Source of the DNA: Nocardioides sp. T2.26MG-1
Lineage (GTDB): Bacteria > Actinomycetota > Actinomycetes > Propionibacteriales > Nocardioidaceae
Reading direction: 5' to 3'
NCBI RefSeq assembly: GCF_950101795.1
Contig: NZ_CATNLZ010000035.1
Span: 1 to 64,000, forward strand
DNA length: 64,000 nucleotides
The notes under the pieces were generated by a model. That model was not told the origin of the DNA and did no database searches. It was given only the letters and a program-made list of their open reading frames with translations. Shown here one piece after another: positions 1-7,703 of this stretch. The position numbers were made by a program, and so were the translations under genes. Numbering within the stretch: position 1 is the first letter of the stretch; every line of letters starts with the position of its first letter.

Positions 1-23
1 GGATTGGAGAGGACGTCGGCCAT
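1..23 (-). CDS. Start of an unidentified gene leaving the left edge (partial)
   Basis: Only seven codons are visible (MADVLSN), so no function can be given. Three things suggest a real gene start. It is divergent from a TetR gene. A TACCGT hexamer (plus positions 31-36) lies exactly 7 nt before the ATG, as in a leaderless actinobacterial promoter. A perfect inverted repeat lies just upstream at 40-53. It is probably the regulatory target of the neighbouring TetR protein; this is inference from layout. Confidence 0.4.
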
Positions 24-39
24 GACGACCACGGTAAAG

Positions 40-53
40 TGAGCAAATGCTCA
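40..53. promoter_or_regulatory. Probable TetR operator between divergent genes
   Basis: TGAGCA-AA-TGCTCA is a perfect 6-bp inverted repeat with a 2-bp centre. It lies 28 bp before the tetR start at 82 and overlaps the -35 zone expected for the leftward gene, whose -10-like hexamer is at 31-36. Size and place fit a TetR dimer repressing the leftward gene and possibly itself. Binding is inferred. Confidence 0.6.
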
Positions 54-81
54 TGTTCTACTCGCGTTCTGGACGACGCTG

Positions 82-684
82 ATGGCCGACCGGCGCAGCC
101 CGGTGCAGGTCCGCTCCCGGGCCATGGTCGACCGGATCCTCCAGGCGGCCACGCGGGTCCTCGCGGAGCGCGGGTACGCCGGCCTCAGCACCAACCGGGT
201 CGCGGCCGTGGCCGGGGTCAGCGTGGGCTCGCTCTACCGCTACTTCGGCGACAAGGACGACCTGGTGCGCGAGCTCCGGGTCCGCAGCACCCAGGACATC
301 CTCGGCGACCTCACCGCGGCGATGTCGGACGCGGTCACACTGCCCACCCGCGATGCGATCCGCCAGGTGCTCGCCACCCTGGTCGCGGCGCTCCAGCGGC
401 ATCACGCGCTCACCTCGGCGCTGGTCAACGAGGTGCCGCTCGGCGCCCAGAGCAATGTGCTGCCCGAGGTCGAGCAGCAGCTGGGGCAGTTCACCCGGAT
501 GTTCGTGGCGGTGCATGCCCCGCACCTGACCCCGGCGGAGGCCGAGGCGCGCATCTACCTGGCCCTCGGCGTCACGCTCAGCACCTGCCTGCGGATCGCG
601 CTCGAGCCGCCGCCCGGCATCGCCGAGGAGCGCCTGGTCGACCTGACCGCCGACCTGCTGCACACGGGCCTCGTGCTGCCCTGA
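82..684 (+). CDS. TetR/AcrR family transcriptional regulator
   Basis: 200 residues, the usual TetR length. Residues 12-60 form the N-terminal helix-turn-helix domain: RILQAATRVLAERGYAGLST, then VAAVAGVSVGSLYRYFGDKD, with the typical G-S-L-Y-R-Y-F recognition helix and its following D-K-D/E. The remainder is the variable helical ligand-binding domain, so the effector cannot be named. The ATG at 82 is chosen because the domain starts about 10 residues in. It faces a gene leaving the window on the other strand, with a palindrome between them, so it most likely represses that gene. The next gene downstream starts 177 bp later and is probably independent. Confidence 0.9.
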   Translation: MADRRSPVQVRSRAMVDRILQAATRVLAERGYAGLSTNRVAAVAGVSVGSLYRYFGDKDDLVRELRVRSTQDILGDLTAAMSDAVTLPTRDAIRQVLATLVAALQRHHALTSALVNEVPLGAQSNVLPEVEQQLGQFTRMFVAVHAPHLTPAEAEARIYLALGVTLSTCLRIALEPPPGIAEERLVDLTADLLHTGLVLP

Positions 685-861
685 CTGCTGGTCGGCGGCC
701 CGATCTTGACCGAATCTTCATCGGGTGCACATCCCGTCCTCATCCTGTGCTGACGGGCCCGGCCGCAGCCGGGACCAACGGCCCGCGGGCGCGGGGAGAT
801 CGGCGCATCCGGCGCGGCGCGGCCGGCCCGCAGACTGCGAGTCGAGGCACAGGAGGCGCGC
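685..861. promoter_or_regulatory. Intergenic region before the Met/His-rich protein gene
   Basis: 177 bp without a gene. Around 705-745 there is a run of similar T-C-T-T-C-A-T-C and T-C-C-T-C-A-T-C-C words spaced by about two helical turns, preceded by TTGACC. This could be a promoter with direct-repeat sites for a two-component regulator, but the match is loose. AGGAGG-like sequence just before 862 is a good ribosome binding site. Confidence 0.35.
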
Positions 862-1281
862 ATGAGACTCGCAGTCGGCACGGCACTCGCCGCACTCGCC
901 CTGGCGGTCGGCGGACCCAACGTGGCGTTCGCGGCCGACCCCCCGACTCCGGCCAGCGGAGGGCTCGCTCTCCACGAGTCGACGGCCCCGTCGCCGACCC
1001 CGGCGGATCCCCACTCGGGCCACGACATGTCGGACATGGGCATGTCGGACATGACCGAGGAGGAGATGGCGGAGATGGACGAGCCGGCCGGCCACGGCGG
1101 GCACGGAACGTCCGAGCATGCCGAGGACCCGGGCGACACCGTCTCCTCGGGGACCCGCGCGGTCGTGCTCGGCGGCTTCGCCGCGGTCAACGTCGGCGTC
1201 CTCGGCGGCGCGCTGGTGCTGCGCCGCCACGACCGCCGGCACCCCCGCCACGGCACCCGTGCCGGTCGGATCGCCCGATGA
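862..1281 (+). CDS. Exported Met/His-rich, membrane-anchored protein (possible copper binding)
   Basis: 139 residues. A signal peptide (about 1-28, ending AFA-AD) is followed by an acidic middle rich in Met and His: HDMSDMGMSDMTEEEM, then GHGGHG. A C-terminal membrane helix (about 103-122) ends in an Arg/His-rich cytoplasmic tail. The topology is therefore a small type I protein displaying a metal-binding segment outside the cell. Met/His clusters of this type are common in copper-handling proteins; copper is an inference. It overlaps the next gene (membrane ferredoxin) by ATGA, so the two are translationally coupled and probably act together. No catalytic domain was recognised. Confidence 0.75.
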   Translation: MRLAVGTALAALALAVGGPNVAFAADPPTPASGGLALHESTAPSPTPADPHSGHDMSDMGMSDMTEEEMAEMDEPAGHGGHGTSEHAEDPGDTVSSGTRAVVLGGFAAVNVGVLGGALVLRRHDRRHPRHGTRAGRIAR

Positions 1282-2636
1282 GCGCGCCGGTGCAGGAGCG
1301 CAACCTGCTCGACAACCGCGCGTTCTCGGCGTTCGTCCGCAGCCGGTGGTACCCGACGGTCTTCCAGGTGCCGGTCGCCGCGGTGTTCGGGTTCGTGGCC
1401 TACGAGCTGCTGACCGGCCCGAGTGCCGCGCACGACAACGCCGGCACCGCGCTGATGTGGGTGCTGTGGTGGCCGCTGGTGCCGATCACGTTCCTGCTGC
1501 TCGGCCGGTTCTGGTGCGCGGTGTGCCCCTTCGCCACGCTCTCCGACCTGGTGCAGCGCCTGGTCGGCGTCAACCGCCCGGCGCCGCGGTTCCTCAAGGC
1601 GTACGGCATCTGGCTGATCGACGCGTTCTTCATCGCGATCACCTGGGCCGACCACGTGTGGGGCATCGTCGAGTCGCCGTGGGGCTCGGGGATGCTGCTG
1701 CTCCTGCTGACCACGGCGGTCGTGGTCAGCGGGGCCTTCTTCCAGCGGCGTACCTTCTGCCGCTACCTCTGCTTCCTCGGCGGGCTGTCCGGCAACTACG
1801 CCCGGGCCGGCATGGTGCAGCTGCGCACCGACCCCGACATCTGCTCGACCTGCACGTCCAAGGCTGCCTGCTTCAACGGCACCGAGACGACGGCACCCTG
1901 CCCGCTGTTCAGCTTCCCCCGAACCATGGACAGCATGGCCAACTGCAACCTGTGCCTGAGCTGCGTGAAGTCCTGCCCGCACGACGCCATCCAGCTCACC
2001 GTGCGGCCGCCGGCCAAGGAGCTGTGGCTCGTGGGCCGGGCCCGGATCGAGGAGTCGTTCCTCGCGATGGCGATCATGGGCATCGTCCTGATCCAGAACC
2101 TCACGATGCTCGGGGTCTGGCAGGACCTCCTCGACTGGCTCCAGGTCCACACCGGCATCACGAGCTACCCGGTGATCTTCACGCTCGCGTTCGCGGTCGC
2201 CGTGGCCGCGCCGGTGGCCCTGCTCGCCGCCGCCTCCTGGGCCGCGGCACCGGCCAGCCGGGAGAGCGTCCGGCAGAACTTCGCCCGGTTCGGCTACGCG
2301 CTGATCCCGCTCGACGTGGCGGCGCACGTTGCACACAACCTGTTCCACCTGCTCGCCGAGGGCAGGTCCGTGCTGTTCACCGTCGGCCGGGTCTTCGGCG
2401 GGTCGGGTGAGGGCTCGTCCGCCGTCGTCGGCACCGGCACGATCCAGGTGCTCCAGTACGTCCTGCTCGCCGCGGGCGCGGCGCTCTCGGTCTACACGGC
2501 CCGCCGGATCGCCGTGGCCCGCCACGGCGAGACCCGGCGCGCCCGGGACGTGGCGACCCCGGTGATCGCGATCGTGCTGCTCTTCGCGGTGGTCAACGCG
2601 GTGCTGTTCGCCCTGCCGATGGCGCACCGGATGTAG
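1278..2636 (+). CDS. Membrane-bound 4Fe-4S ferredoxin-type protein (NapH/NosR C-terminal-like)
   Basis: 452 residues with about nine predicted membrane helices. Between helices 2 and 3 lies CAVCP, and after helix 4 lies CRYLC; these cysteine motifs are characteristic of NapH, NosR and CcoG-like membrane electron carriers. A cytoplasmic double-cluster segment follows: CSTC...CFNG...CP near residue 189 and CNLCLSCVKSCP near residue 223 (CxxCxxCxxxCP). Such proteins pass electrons from quinol or ferredoxin to an acceptor on the outer side of the membrane. The start is the ATG of the ATGA overlap with the Met/His-rich protein. No nitrous-oxide or nitrate reductase gene is nearby, so the acceptor is unknown; the extracellular metal-binding partner suggests metal reduction or assembly. 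Confidence 0.8.
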   Translation: MSAPVQERNLLDNRAFSAFVRSRWYPTVFQVPVAAVFGFVAYELLTGPSAAHDNAGTALMWVLWWPLVPITFLLLGRFWCAVCPFATLSDLVQRLVGVNRPAPRFLKAYGIWLIDAFFIAITWADHVWGIVESPWGSGMLLLLLTTAVVVSGAFFQRRTFCRYLCFLGGLSGNYARAGMVQLRTDPDICSTCTSKAACFNGTETTAPCPLFSFPRTMDSMANCNLCLSCVKSCPHDAIQLTVRPPAKELWLVGRARIEESFLAMAIMGIVLIQNLTMLGVWQDLLDWLQVHTGITSYPVIFTLAFAVAVAAPVALLAAASWAAAPASRESVRQNFARFGYALIPLDVAAHVAHNLFHLLAEGRSVLFTVGRVFGGSGEGSSAVVGTGTIQVLQYVLLAAGAALSVYTARRIAVARHGETRRARDVATPVIAIVLLFAVVNAVLFALPMAHRM

Positions 2637-2723
2637 CCGTCGTCGTGCTGGTCGGCCCCGCTCGCCGCGGCCGGGGCGGAACCGACATCATGGGGCTGGT
2701 CCGGACGACATCTGAGGGAGACC

Positions 2724-4241
2724 ATGTCCCACGCACGAGTGCTCATCGACCCACGCTCCGCGGTGGGCCCCGTCGACCGCAGGCTGTTCGGCTCGTTCGT
2801 CGAGCACCTCGGCCGGTGCGTCTACGACGGGCTCTACGAGCCCGGTCACCCGACGGCCGACGAGCACGGCTTCCGGGCCGACGTGGTCGAGCTGGTCCGG
2901 GAGCTCGGCGTCAGCACGGTCCGCTACCCGGGCGGCAACTTCGTGTCGGGCTACCGCTGGGAGGACGGCGTCGGGCCGAAGGACGCGCGGCCGCGCCGCC
3001 GCGACCTGGCCTGGCACTCCACCGAGACCAACGAGGTGGGCCTGCACGAGTTCGCATCCTGGATCGAGACCGTCGGTGCCGAGCTGATGCTCGCGGTCAA
3101 CCTCGGCACGCGCGGGGTCGCCGAGGCGCTCGACCTCCTCGAGTACACCAACCTCGGCGCCGGCAGCGCGCTCTCGGACCTGCGGGTCGCGCACGGGCGC
3201 ACCGACCCGTTCGACGTACGCATGTGGTGCCTGGGCAACGAGATGGACGGGCCGTGGCAGCTCGGCCACTGCTCGGCCGAGGAGTACGGCCGGATCGCGT
3301 CCCGCACCGCGAAGGCAATGCGCCAGCTCGACCCGCGCCTCGAGCTCGTCGTGTGCGGCTCCTCCGGGTCGCAGATGCCGACGTTCGGCGAGTGGGAGCG
3401 GACCGTGCTCCTGCACACCTACGACGACGTCGACTACATCTCCTGCCACGCCTACTACGAGCAGCGCGAGGGCGACCTCGGGAGCTTCCTCGCGTCCGCC
3501 GTCGACATGGACCGGTTCATCGAGGACGTCGTGGCCACGGCCGACCACGTCCGGGCCGTCACGCGCAGCGACAAGACGATCGCGATCTCGTTCGACGAGT
3601 GGAACGTGTGGTACCAGACCCGGTTCGAGAACGAGGAGAAGATCCAGGGTCTCGACAACTGGCCGGTGGCGCCCCGGCTGCTCGAGAACGTCTACACCGC
3701 GGCAGACGCCGTCGTCGTCGGCAGCCTGCTGATCTCACTGCTCAACCACGCCGACCGGGTCACCAGCGCCTCGCTCGCGCAGCTGGTCAACGTGATCGCC
3801 CCGATCATGACCGAGCCGGGGGGACCCGCCTGGCGGCAGACGACCTTCCACCCGTTCGCGCTGACCTCGAGGTGGGCCCGCGGCCAGGCGCTGCGCGCCC
3901 AGGTCGCGTGCGACGACTACGACTGCGCGGCCTACGGCACGGTGCCGAGCCTCGACGCGGCCGCGTCGTACGACGAGGCCACCGGCCAGGCGGCGGTGTT
4001 CCTGGTGAACCGCTCGCAGGACGCGGCCACCGAGGTCGAGGTCGAGATGCCCGGTGTGGGCACCGGGGACGTCGCGGCCTGGACGGTCGGTGGGGCGGAC
4101 CCGCAGCTGACCAACACGGCCCAGGCGCCGGACCGGGTGCGCCCGGTGCCCCTCCGCGCCGAGCGGCGTGACGACGGTGCGCTCACGCTCACCCTCCCGC
4201 CCGTCTCGTGGACGGTCGTCGCCGTCGGCACACCGGCCTGA
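2724..4241 (+). CDS. abfA: Alpha-L-arabinofuranosidase, GH51
   Basis: 505 residues, normal for intracellular GH51 enzymes that release terminal arabinofuranose from arabinan, arabinoxylan or arabino-oligosaccharides. Seen in order: FGSFVEHLGRCVYDGLYEP, TVRYPGGNFVSGYRWEDG, the acid/base glutamate in CLGNEMDGPWQ, and the nucleophile glutamate in ISFDEWNVWYQ. The C-terminal 150 residues form the beta-sandwich. There is no signal peptide, so it acts in the cytoplasm on imported oligosaccharides. The start is supported by GAGGGAG just upstream. It stands alone, with no sugar transporter beside it. Confidence 0.95.
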   Translation: MSHARVLIDPRSAVGPVDRRLFGSFVEHLGRCVYDGLYEPGHPTADEHGFRADVVELVRELGVSTVRYPGGNFVSGYRWEDGVGPKDARPRRRDLAWHSTETNEVGLHEFASWIETVGAELMLAVNLGTRGVAEALDLLEYTNLGAGSALSDLRVAHGRTDPFDVRMWCLGNEMDGPWQLGHCSAEEYGRIASRTAKAMRQLDPRLELVVCGSSGSQMPTFGEWERTVLLHTYDDVDYISCHAYYEQREGDLGSFLASAVDMDRFIEDVVATADHVRAVTRSDKTIAISFDEWNVWYQTRFENEEKIQGLDNWPVAPRLLENVYTAADAVVVGSLLISLLNHADRVTSASLAQLVNVIAPIMTEPGGPAWRQTTFHPFALTSRWARGQALRAQVACDDYDCAAYGTVPSLDAAASYDEATGQAAVFLVNRSQDAATEVEVEMPGVGTGDVAAWTVGGADPQLTNTAQAPDRVRPVPLRAERRDDGALTLTLPPVSWTVVAVGTPA

Positions 4242-4242
4242 G

Positions 4243-4485
4243 CTACCGCGAGGACCGGTTGCCGTCCTCCGGTGGTGTGTGCCGCGGCAGCGCGGCCGGC
4301 CCGGCGGTGCCCTCGTCGGGCTCGCCGCTCTCGCTCGTCGGGTAGCCGGCGGTCGCGTCCTCGGGTGAGATCGGCTCGGGGCCGTCCCCCATCCCGGACA
4401 CCTCCGAGACCTCCCCGGAGTCGGCGCCGGAGTCGGCGTCGGGGGTCGTGGTCTCGGGCTCGGCAGGGGGCTCGTCGGGGCTCAT
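4243..4485 (-). CDS. Small acidic hypothetical protein
   Basis: 80 residues, very rich in Glu, Asp, Pro, Ser and Thr and with no hydrophobic core; likely disordered. The C-terminal part contains ISPEDATAGYPTSESGEPDE, a style seen in small conserved actinobacterial proteins of unknown role. Codon third positions are G/C-rich as in real genes here. It is divergent from the F420/NADP-type oxidoreductase gene and ends against the arabinofuranosidase gene. No function can be assigned, and a chance open frame is not fully excluded. Confidence 0.55.
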   Translation of the reverse strand: MSPDEPPAEPETTTPDADSGADSGEVSEVSGMGDGPEPISPEDATAGYPTSESGEPDEGTAGPAALPRHTPPEDGNRSSR

Positions 4486-4579
4486 GGCCACCCGGTATCC
4501 CGTCCTGCCCGATCGCACGCCCGGCGACGGCAGGGCGGGAGTAGGTTGCGAGACAGGCACCACGGGAAGGGGCATCCCC

Positions 4580-5251
4580 ATGTTGATCGCCGTCCTCGGC
4601 ACGGGCAGTGTCGGTCGCGCGCTCGCGGGCCGTCTCGACGAGCTCGGCCACACCGTCACCGTCGGCACCCGCGACCCCGAGGCCACCCGCACCCGCACCG
4701 ACGACGACGGGCGCGCGACGTACGCCGAGTGGGCCGGCGCGCACCCGCACATCGGGCTGGAGCGGTTCGCGGCCGCCGCCGCGGGCGCGGAGCTGGTGGT
4801 CAACGCGACCGGCGGCGACGTGAGCCTCGACGTGCTGACCCTGGCCGGCGCGGACAACCTCGCGGGGAAGGTGCTGCTCGACGTCGCCAACCCGCTCGAC
4901 CACTCGCACGGCTTCCCGCCGCGGCTGTTCGTCAAGGACGCCGACTCGCTCGCCGAGATGATCCAGCGCGCCTTCCCCGCGGCGCGGGTGGTGAAGTCGC
5001 TCAACACCATGAACGCCGACGTGATGGTCCGCCCGGCCGAGCTGCCCGGCCCGACCTCGGTGTTCGTCTCGGGCGACGACGCCGAGGCCAAGCAGCTGGT
5101 GACCGGCCTGCTCGTGGCGATGGGCCACACCGACGTCATCGACCTCGGCGGGCTGGCGACCGCGCGGGGCGCGGAGATGGTCCTGCCGCTGTGGATCAGC
5201 CTCCGGCTGCACCTGGGGACCAATGCGTTCAACTTCCACGTGGTCCGCTGA
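4580..5251 (+). CDS. NADPH-dependent F420 reductase-like oxidoreductase
   Basis: 223 residues. The N-terminal Rossmann motif MLIAVLGTGSVGRALAGRL (GxGxxG) and the following TVGTRDPEAT, where T-R-D favours NADP, fit the F420-dependent NADP reductase family. VVNATGG, LLDVANPLD, VVKSLNTMNADVM and the C-terminal WISLRLHLG complete the fold. Members move hydride between NADP and F420 or flavin-like cofactors, but several branches have other substrates, so the exact reaction is open. The ATG at 4580 directly precedes the Rossmann strand and has GGAAGGGG upstream. Confidence 0.8.
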   Translation: MLIAVLGTGSVGRALAGRLDELGHTVTVGTRDPEATRTRTDDDGRATYAEWAGAHPHIGLERFAAAAAGAELVVNATGGDVSLDVLTLAGADNLAGKVLLDVANPLDHSHGFPPRLFVKDADSLAEMIQRAFPAARVVKSLNTMNADVMVRPAELPGPTSVFVSGDDAEAKQLVTGLLVAMGHTDVIDLGGLATARGAEMVLPLWISLRLHLGTNAFNFHVVR

Positions 5252-5279
5252 TCCCGACCCGCGCAGAGGTTAACAACCG

Positions 5280-5296
5280 CTAACCGGACCGGTTAG
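5280..5296. promoter_or_regulatory. 17-bp palindrome at the acyl-CoA dehydrogenase promoter
   Basis: CTAACCGG-A-CCGGTTAG is a perfect 8-bp inverted repeat around one base. Its right end overlaps TAGGGT (5294-5299), a -10-like hexamer ending 7 nt before the ATG at 5307. A dimeric repressor bound here would block the promoter. TetR-type lipid regulators often use such sites; which protein binds is unknown. Confidence 0.6.
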
Positions 5297-5306
5297 GGTG
5301 ACCGCC

Positions 5307-6503
5307 ATGAGCGAGTCGACCTACGAGCTGTCCCGCGAGCACGAGGAGTTCCGCCGTACCGTCCGCGAGTTCGCGGAGGCCGAGATCGGCCCGCACGCGG
5401 CGCGGTGGGACCGCGAGCACCACTTCCCGGTCGACGTCGTGCGCAAGATGGGCGCGCTCGGCCTGTTCGGGCTCACCGCCCCCGAGGAGTACGGCGGCGC
5501 CGGCGAGGACGGTGACTTCACCAGCCTGTGTGTGGCGATCGAGGAGGTCGGCCGCGTCGACCAGTCGCTGGGCATCACGCTCGAGGCCGCGGTGGGTCTG
5601 GGCATCAACCCGATCCTCACCTACGGCACCGACGAGCAGCGCCGGACCTGGCTCCCCGACCTGGTGTCGGGGGACCGGCTCGCCGGCTTCGGCCTGACCG
5701 AGCCCGGTGCCGGCTCCGACGCGGGCGCCACCAAGACCCGCGCCGTCCTCGAGAACGGCGAGTGGGTGGTCAACGGCGCGAAGCAGTTCATCACCAACTC
5801 CGGCTCCGACCTGACCAGCGTGGTCACGGTGACCGCCCGCACCGGCACCCGTGAGAACGGCTCGGCGGAGATCAGCGCGATCCTCGTGCCGAGCGGCACC
5901 CCCGGCTTCACGGCCGAGAAGGCCTACGACAAGCTCGGCTGGCACGCCTCCGACACCCACCCGCTGAGCCTCCAGGACGTGCGCGTCCCCGAGGACCACC
6001 TGCTCGGCGAGCGTGGGCGCGGCTACGCCCAGTTCCTCGCGACCCTCGACGACGGCCGGGTCGCGATCGCGGCACTGGCGGTCGGGTGCATCCAGGCGTG
6101 CCTGGACCTGAGCCTGGAGTACGCCGGTGACCGGCAGACGTTCGGTGGGCCGATCGGCCGCAAGCAGGGCGTGGCGTTCCAGATCGCCGATCTCGAGGTG
6201 ATGCTGCACGCGAGCCGCCTGCTGACCTACCGCGCCGCCGCGATGAAGGACAGCCAGCGCGGCGGCGGCGGGGCGTCGACGAAGGACTTCAAGCAGGCGG
6301 CGGCGGTCGCCAAGCTCTACGCCACCGAGTCGGCCGTCACCGCCACCCGGGTCGCCACCCAGGTCTTCGGCGGCTACGGCTTCATGGAGGAGTACCCGGT
6401 GGCGCGGTTCTACCGCGACGCCAAGGTGCTCGAGATCGGCGAGGGCACCTCCGAGGTCCAGCGGATGCTGATCGCCCGCGGCCTCGGCCTGCCGGTGGAG
6501 TGA
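5307..6503 (+). CDS. Acyl-CoA dehydrogenase
   Basis: 398 residues from the ATG at 5307, the normal length for this FAD flavoenzyme, which introduces the 2,3-double bond into acyl-CoA in beta-oxidation or branched-chain amino acid catabolism. Seen are GFGLTEPGAGSDAG (flavin and substrate motif), FITNSG, GRKQGVAFQIADLEVM, and near the end GGYGFMEEYPVARFYRDAK then EIGEGTSEVQ, which carries the catalytic-base glutamate position. A GTG at 5298 is in frame, but the ATG lies exactly 7 nt after TAGGGT and is preferred (leaderless). It is monocistronic, with its own palindromic operator and a downstream hairpin. The substrate chain cannot be read from sequence. Confidence 0.92.
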   Translation: MSESTYELSREHEEFRRTVREFAEAEIGPHAARWDREHHFPVDVVRKMGALGLFGLTAPEEYGGAGEDGDFTSLCVAIEEVGRVDQSLGITLEAAVGLGINPILTYGTDEQRRTWLPDLVSGDRLAGFGLTEPGAGSDAGATKTRAVLENGEWVVNGAKQFITNSGSDLTSVVTVTARTGTRENGSAEISAILVPSGTPGFTAEKAYDKLGWHASDTHPLSLQDVRVPEDHLLGERGRGYAQFLATLDDGRVAIAALAVGCIQACLDLSLEYAGDRQTFGGPIGRKQGVAFQIADLEVMLHASRLLTYRAAAMKDSQRGGGGASTKDFKQAAAVAKLYATESAVTATRVATQVFGGYGFMEEYPVARFYRDAKVLEIGEGTSEVQRMLIARGLGLPVE

Positions 6504-6505
6504 CG

Positions 6506-6538
6506 CACCCCGCGGGGGAGCGTCAGACATGCGGGGTG
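6506..6538 (+). terminator. Hairpin after acyl-CoA dehydrogenase
   Basis: CACCCCGC (6506-6513) pairs perfectly with GCGGGGTG (6531-6538) around a 17-nt loop, starting 3 nt after the stop codon. There is no U tract, as is common in actinobacteria. It separates this gene from the GtrA gene, whose promoter-like TAGCCT is at 6545. Confidence 0.55.
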
Positions 6539-6556
6539 ATTGGCTAGCCTGAGCGC

Positions 6557-7150
6557 ATGGGTAGCCGGTGGCAACGCGTCTTCACCGAGGCGTACCGGTT
6601 CCTCGCGGTGGGCGGCATCGCGACGATCGTCGCCTTCGTGATCTTCAACTTCCTGGTGCACGGGTTCAACACCGAGCACCAGGCGCTGCTCGACGGGCAC
6701 CCCTACCTCGGCTACGTCATCGCCAACACCGTCGGCATGGTGATCAGCTTCCGCGGCAGCAAGACCTGGGTGTTCAAGGACCGGCCGCCGCGCTCGGCGG
6801 ACGGCGGTCGTACGGCGTTCATCGCGATCAACCTCGTCACGATGCTGATCCCGATCGCCTGCCTGTGGCTGAGCCGCAACGCCTTCGGGCTCGACGACCC
6901 CTGGTCGGACAACGTGTCGGCCAACATCATCGGGCTGTTCCTCGGCCTGGTGGCGCGCTTCTACCTGTTCCGCACCCTGGTGTTCAAGCGCCCCGTCCAC
7001 CTGCCCGACCTGATGCACAACCCGTTGCAGGTCTTCGAGCTCAGCGAGCTCTCGGAGGGCGGGGTCACCTCGGTCGAGGTCGTCAACGAGGTCCCTGGTC
7101 GGCCCACAGAGCCGTCCAGGAGTGACCCAGCTCGACGACCAGCTCCCTGA
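6557..7150 (+). CDS. GtrA family membrane protein
   Basis: 197 residues with four membrane helices (about 12-32, 50-68, 90-108 and 122-142). The GtrA signatures are FLAVGGIATIVAFVIFNFLV, ANTVGMVISFRGSKTWVF and LGLVARFYLFRTLVFKR. GtrA proteins are small flippase-like membrane proteins thought to move lipid-linked sugars, often polyprenyl-phosphate glucose or arabinose, across the membrane. The tail after helix 4 is long and hydrophilic. TAGCCT lies 6 nt before the ATG, consistent with a leaderless transcript. The 3' end overlaps the convergent maf gene by 68 bp. Confidence 0.88.
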   Translation: MGSRWQRVFTEAYRFLAVGGIATIVAFVIFNFLVHGFNTEHQALLDGHPYLGYVIANTVGMVISFRGSKTWVFKDRPPRSADGGRTAFIAINLVTMLIPIACLWLSRNAFGLDDPWSDNVSANIIGLFLGLVARFYLFRTLVFKRPVHLPDLMHNPLQVFELSELSEGGVTSVEVVNEVPGRPTEPSRSDPARRPAP

Positions 7151-7703
7151 GCAGCGGCAGGCTGACGCCGACCACGTTGTGGTGGTCGCCCTCGATGCCG
7201 GTCACGAACGCCCCGCCGAGCCCGTCGACGGTGAACGCCCCGGCGACGGCCAGCGGCTCGCCGGTGGCGACGTACGCCGTGATCTCCTCGTCGGTCAGCT
7301 CCGCGAAGTGGACCGTCGTCGCGGCGGTCGCCGCCGCGACCCGTCCCGAGGCGCTGTCGGTGAGGCAGTGCCCGGTGAGCAGGACGCCGGTGCGGCCGCG
7401 CATGCTCCGCCACCGCTCGACGGCCTCGTCGGCGCCGGCGGGCTTGCCCAGTGCCGCGCCGTCGAGCTCGAGCACGGAGTCGCAGCCCAGTACCAGTGCG
7501 CCGGCGGGCAGGTCGTCACGCGCGGCCACCGCCGCGGACTTCAGCTCGGCCAGCTGGAGGGCGAGCTCGGCCGGGGGCAGCCCGTCGAGCTGGGACTCGT
7601 CGACGCCAGAGACGATCACGACCGGCTCGACGCCCGCGCTGCGCAGCGTGGCGAGGCGGGCGGGGGAGGCGGAGGCGAGGACCAGGGGCGCGGGGGAGGT
7701 CAC
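7083..7703 (-). CDS. maf: Maf-type nucleoside triphosphate pyrophosphatase
   Basis: 206 residues. Maf proteins hydrolyse nucleoside triphosphates, including modified ones such as m5UTP, to the monophosphate plus pyrophosphate. Signatures are the N-terminal LVLASASPARLATLRSAGV and the aspartate motif LGCDSVLELDG followed by GKP. The GTG start overlaps the stop of the upstream tetR gene by GTGA, so the two are coupled. The 3' end runs 68 bp into the end of the opposing GtrA gene. Core maf domain residues appear intact. Confidence 0.92.
   Translation of the reverse strand: MTSPAPLVLASASPARLATLRSAGVEPVVIVSGVDESQLDGLPPAELALQLAELKSAAVAARDDLPAGALVLGCDSVLELDGAALGKPAGADEAVERWRSMRGRTGVLLTGHCLTDSASGRVAAATAATTVHFAELTDEEITAYVATGEPLAVAGAFTVDGLGGAFVTGIEGDHHNVVGVSLPLLRELVVELGHSWTALWADQGPR

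Noticed and set aside
39-1277. Long open frame to the left of the membrane ferredoxin gene
   Set aside because: It overlaps tetR and the Met/His-rich gene in another frame and has Pro/Arg/Gly-rich shadow composition; the true start is the ATG at 1278.
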